The notes below the pieces were generated by a model. It was not told where the DNA came from. It did no database searches and saw nothing but the letters and a program-made list of their open reading frames with translations. From positions 124,001-188,000 of the forward strand of contig NZ_BCNB01000002.1 in NCBI RefSeq assembly GCF_001485575.1: a stretch of 64,000 nt of DNA, read 5' to 3'. Origin of the DNA: Haloarcula sp. CBA1127 (GTDB lineage: Archaea; Halobacteriota; Halobacteria; Halobacteriales; Haloarculaceae). Below are positions 63,026 to 64,000 of the stretch, piece after piece. The first letter of the stretch is position 1. Every line of letters starts with the position of its first letter. Made by a program: the position numbers and the translations under genes.

Positions 63026-64000
63026 ATGTCGAGAAACAGTGCAAACGGCGAGGCGAACAGGTCGCTCCCGGGCCGGCTTCGCAGCCGGTTCGAGGGGCCA
63101 AACACTATCGGGGAATCGCGCGGGTTCTGGGTCGGCTTCGCCGTCGCCGTGGCAGCCCTTGTCGTCTACCCGGCCTTCGGTGACGGCTCACAGCTGTCGC
63201 TGTTCATGGTGCTGGCCCTGCTGGGGCTTTCGCTGTCGGTCGTCTGGGGCTACTCGGGCGTACTGAGTTTCGGGCAGGTCGTCTTCTTCGGCATCGGGGC
63301 CTACACGTTCGGCGTCGTCTCGATCAACTTTGCGACCCCGGGCGGTATCACGGCCGCTGTCATCGCTGGCGTCATCGGTGGCGGTGTCAGCGCGGCGATA
63401 CTGGGCTACTTCATGTTCTACGGCGGGGTGCGAGACGTCTACGTCACCATAATCACGCTCGTCTCGACGATAGTCATGCACACGTTCATGGCCCAGACCG
63501 CCGGGTCCGAGTGGGCCATCGGCGAGGCAGCACTGGGCGGGTTCAACGGGATGCCGGACATCCCGCTGCTGACGCTCGGCATCGAAGGTGCATCCTACCA
63601 GTTCATCTACAACCCGTTCCCGATGCGGGTCGTTGGTATCGGCTCGTTCGAAATCAGCCCGTTCTACTACCTCGTCCTCCTCCTGCTAGTCGGGACGTAC
63701 CTCGGGTTGCGGGTCCTCGTCAATTCGGACTACGGGCGCGTGATGGTCGCCGTCCGAGAGGACGAGGACCGCACCGAGATGTTCGGCTACAACGTGACCC
63801 GCGTCAAGTTCGTCGTGTTCACGCTCGGCGGAGCGCTGGCGGGTCTGTCCGGCGTACTGTACGCCGCACGGAACGTCTACATCGACCCGACCGTGTTTTC
63901 GCTGCTGTTCGCAACGTTGCCGGTCATCTGGGTGAGTATCGGCGGTCGAAAGAGCCTGCTCGGGGCCGTCGTCGCAACGCTCGCCATCGAATACCTCCGC
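63026..64000 (+). CDS. urtC: Urea ABC transporter permease UrtC (3' end outside window)
   Basis: The frame starts at ATG 63026, directly after the urtB stop, and runs off the window after 325 codons. It is LivM-like with several membrane segments (VWGYSGVLSFGQVVFFGIGAYTFGV, then VRDVYVTIITLVSTIVMHTFMAQTAGSEW) and DYGRVMVAVREDEDRTEMFGYNVTRVKFVVFTLGGALAG. The N-terminal 40 residues are polar and slightly longer than in bacterial homologues. urtD and urtE probably follow. Confidence 0.88.
   Translation, partial: MSRNSANGEANRSLPGRLRSRFEGPNTIGESRGFWVGFAVAVAALVVYPAFGDGSQLSLFMVLALLGLSLSVVWGYSGVLSFGQVVFFGIGAYTFGVVSINFATPGGITAAVIAGVIGGGVSAAILGYFMFYGGVRDVYVTIITLVSTIVMHTFMAQTAGSEWAIGEAALGGFNGMPDIPLLTLGIEGASYQFIYNPFPMRVVGIGSFEISPFYYLVLLLLVGTYLGLRVLVNSDYGRVMVAVREDEDRTEMFGYNVTRVKFVVFTLGGALAGLSGVLYAARNVYIDPTVFSLLFATLPVIWVSIGGRKSLLGAVVATLAIEYLR

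Overview
The window is haloarchaeal and probably Haloarcula-like. Inferred proteins are acidic, coding DNA is GC-rich with AT-rich intergenic DNA, many genes have a TATA-like box about 26 nt before a start codon (leaderless transcripts), secreted proteins carry Tat lipoprotein signals, and there are Bat-type HTH regulators and PAS/GAF sensor kinases. A plasmid-type integrase/ParA module, IS debris and many accessory metabolic clusters suggest a megaplasmid, secondary chromosome or integrated island. That replicon assignment is inference.

Layout: 1-5 kb holds a transposase tail, a tyrosine integrase, a ParA ATPase with a small acidic partner and a 13-bp-period TAGCTA array, then an FAD oxidoreductase. 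5-11 kb has a DUF4864 protein, a decayed LOV/PAS gene and a hydantoinase operon (NRAMP-like transporter, hyuA, hyuB). 11-18 kb has an RHH regulator and two glutamate dehydrogenases flanking a small hypothetical gene, a Bat-like multi-sensor regulator and a zinc-ribbon miniprotein. 18-24 kb has two divergent sensor histidine kinases. 24.4-25.4 kb has no protein gene but contains three similar, strongly structured units that look like a small RNA family. 25-28 kb has a frameshifted metal/cofactor-type binding protein behind two operator dyads, an IMPDH/GMPR-family enzyme and a small membrane protein.

28-36 kb holds a molybdopterin formate dehydrogenase-type oxidoreductase and a nitrous-oxide reductase maturation cluster (nosD with a frameshift, nosF, nosY, a regulator, nosL); nosZ is not in the window. 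36-43.6 kb is a stress/redox set: UspA proteins, PPOX flavoproteins, a DUF2267 protein, a Ca-type P-ATPase and a CoA-disulfide-reductase-like flavoprotein.

43.8-54.8 kb is a sulfur-handling island: two thioredoxins, an HTH regulator, two YeeE/YedE half-transporters, a rhodanese-metallo-beta-lactamase fusion, two TusA-like proteins, DsrE, DUF1641 with an Sqr-like flavoprotein (frameshifted), DUF2892, DUF302, two methyltransferases and an M20 hydrolase. A recurring GCACAATAC-type motif in its intergenic regions suggests a shared regulator.

54.8-64 kb is nitrogen scavenging: a complete urease operon (ureB-C-A-G-D-E-F, minus strand) divergent from a urea ABC importer (urtA-B-C, plus strand, running off the end). 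Imported urea would be hydrolysed by the urease, and the ammonia could be assimilated by, among others, the glutamate dehydrogenases near 12-18 kb.
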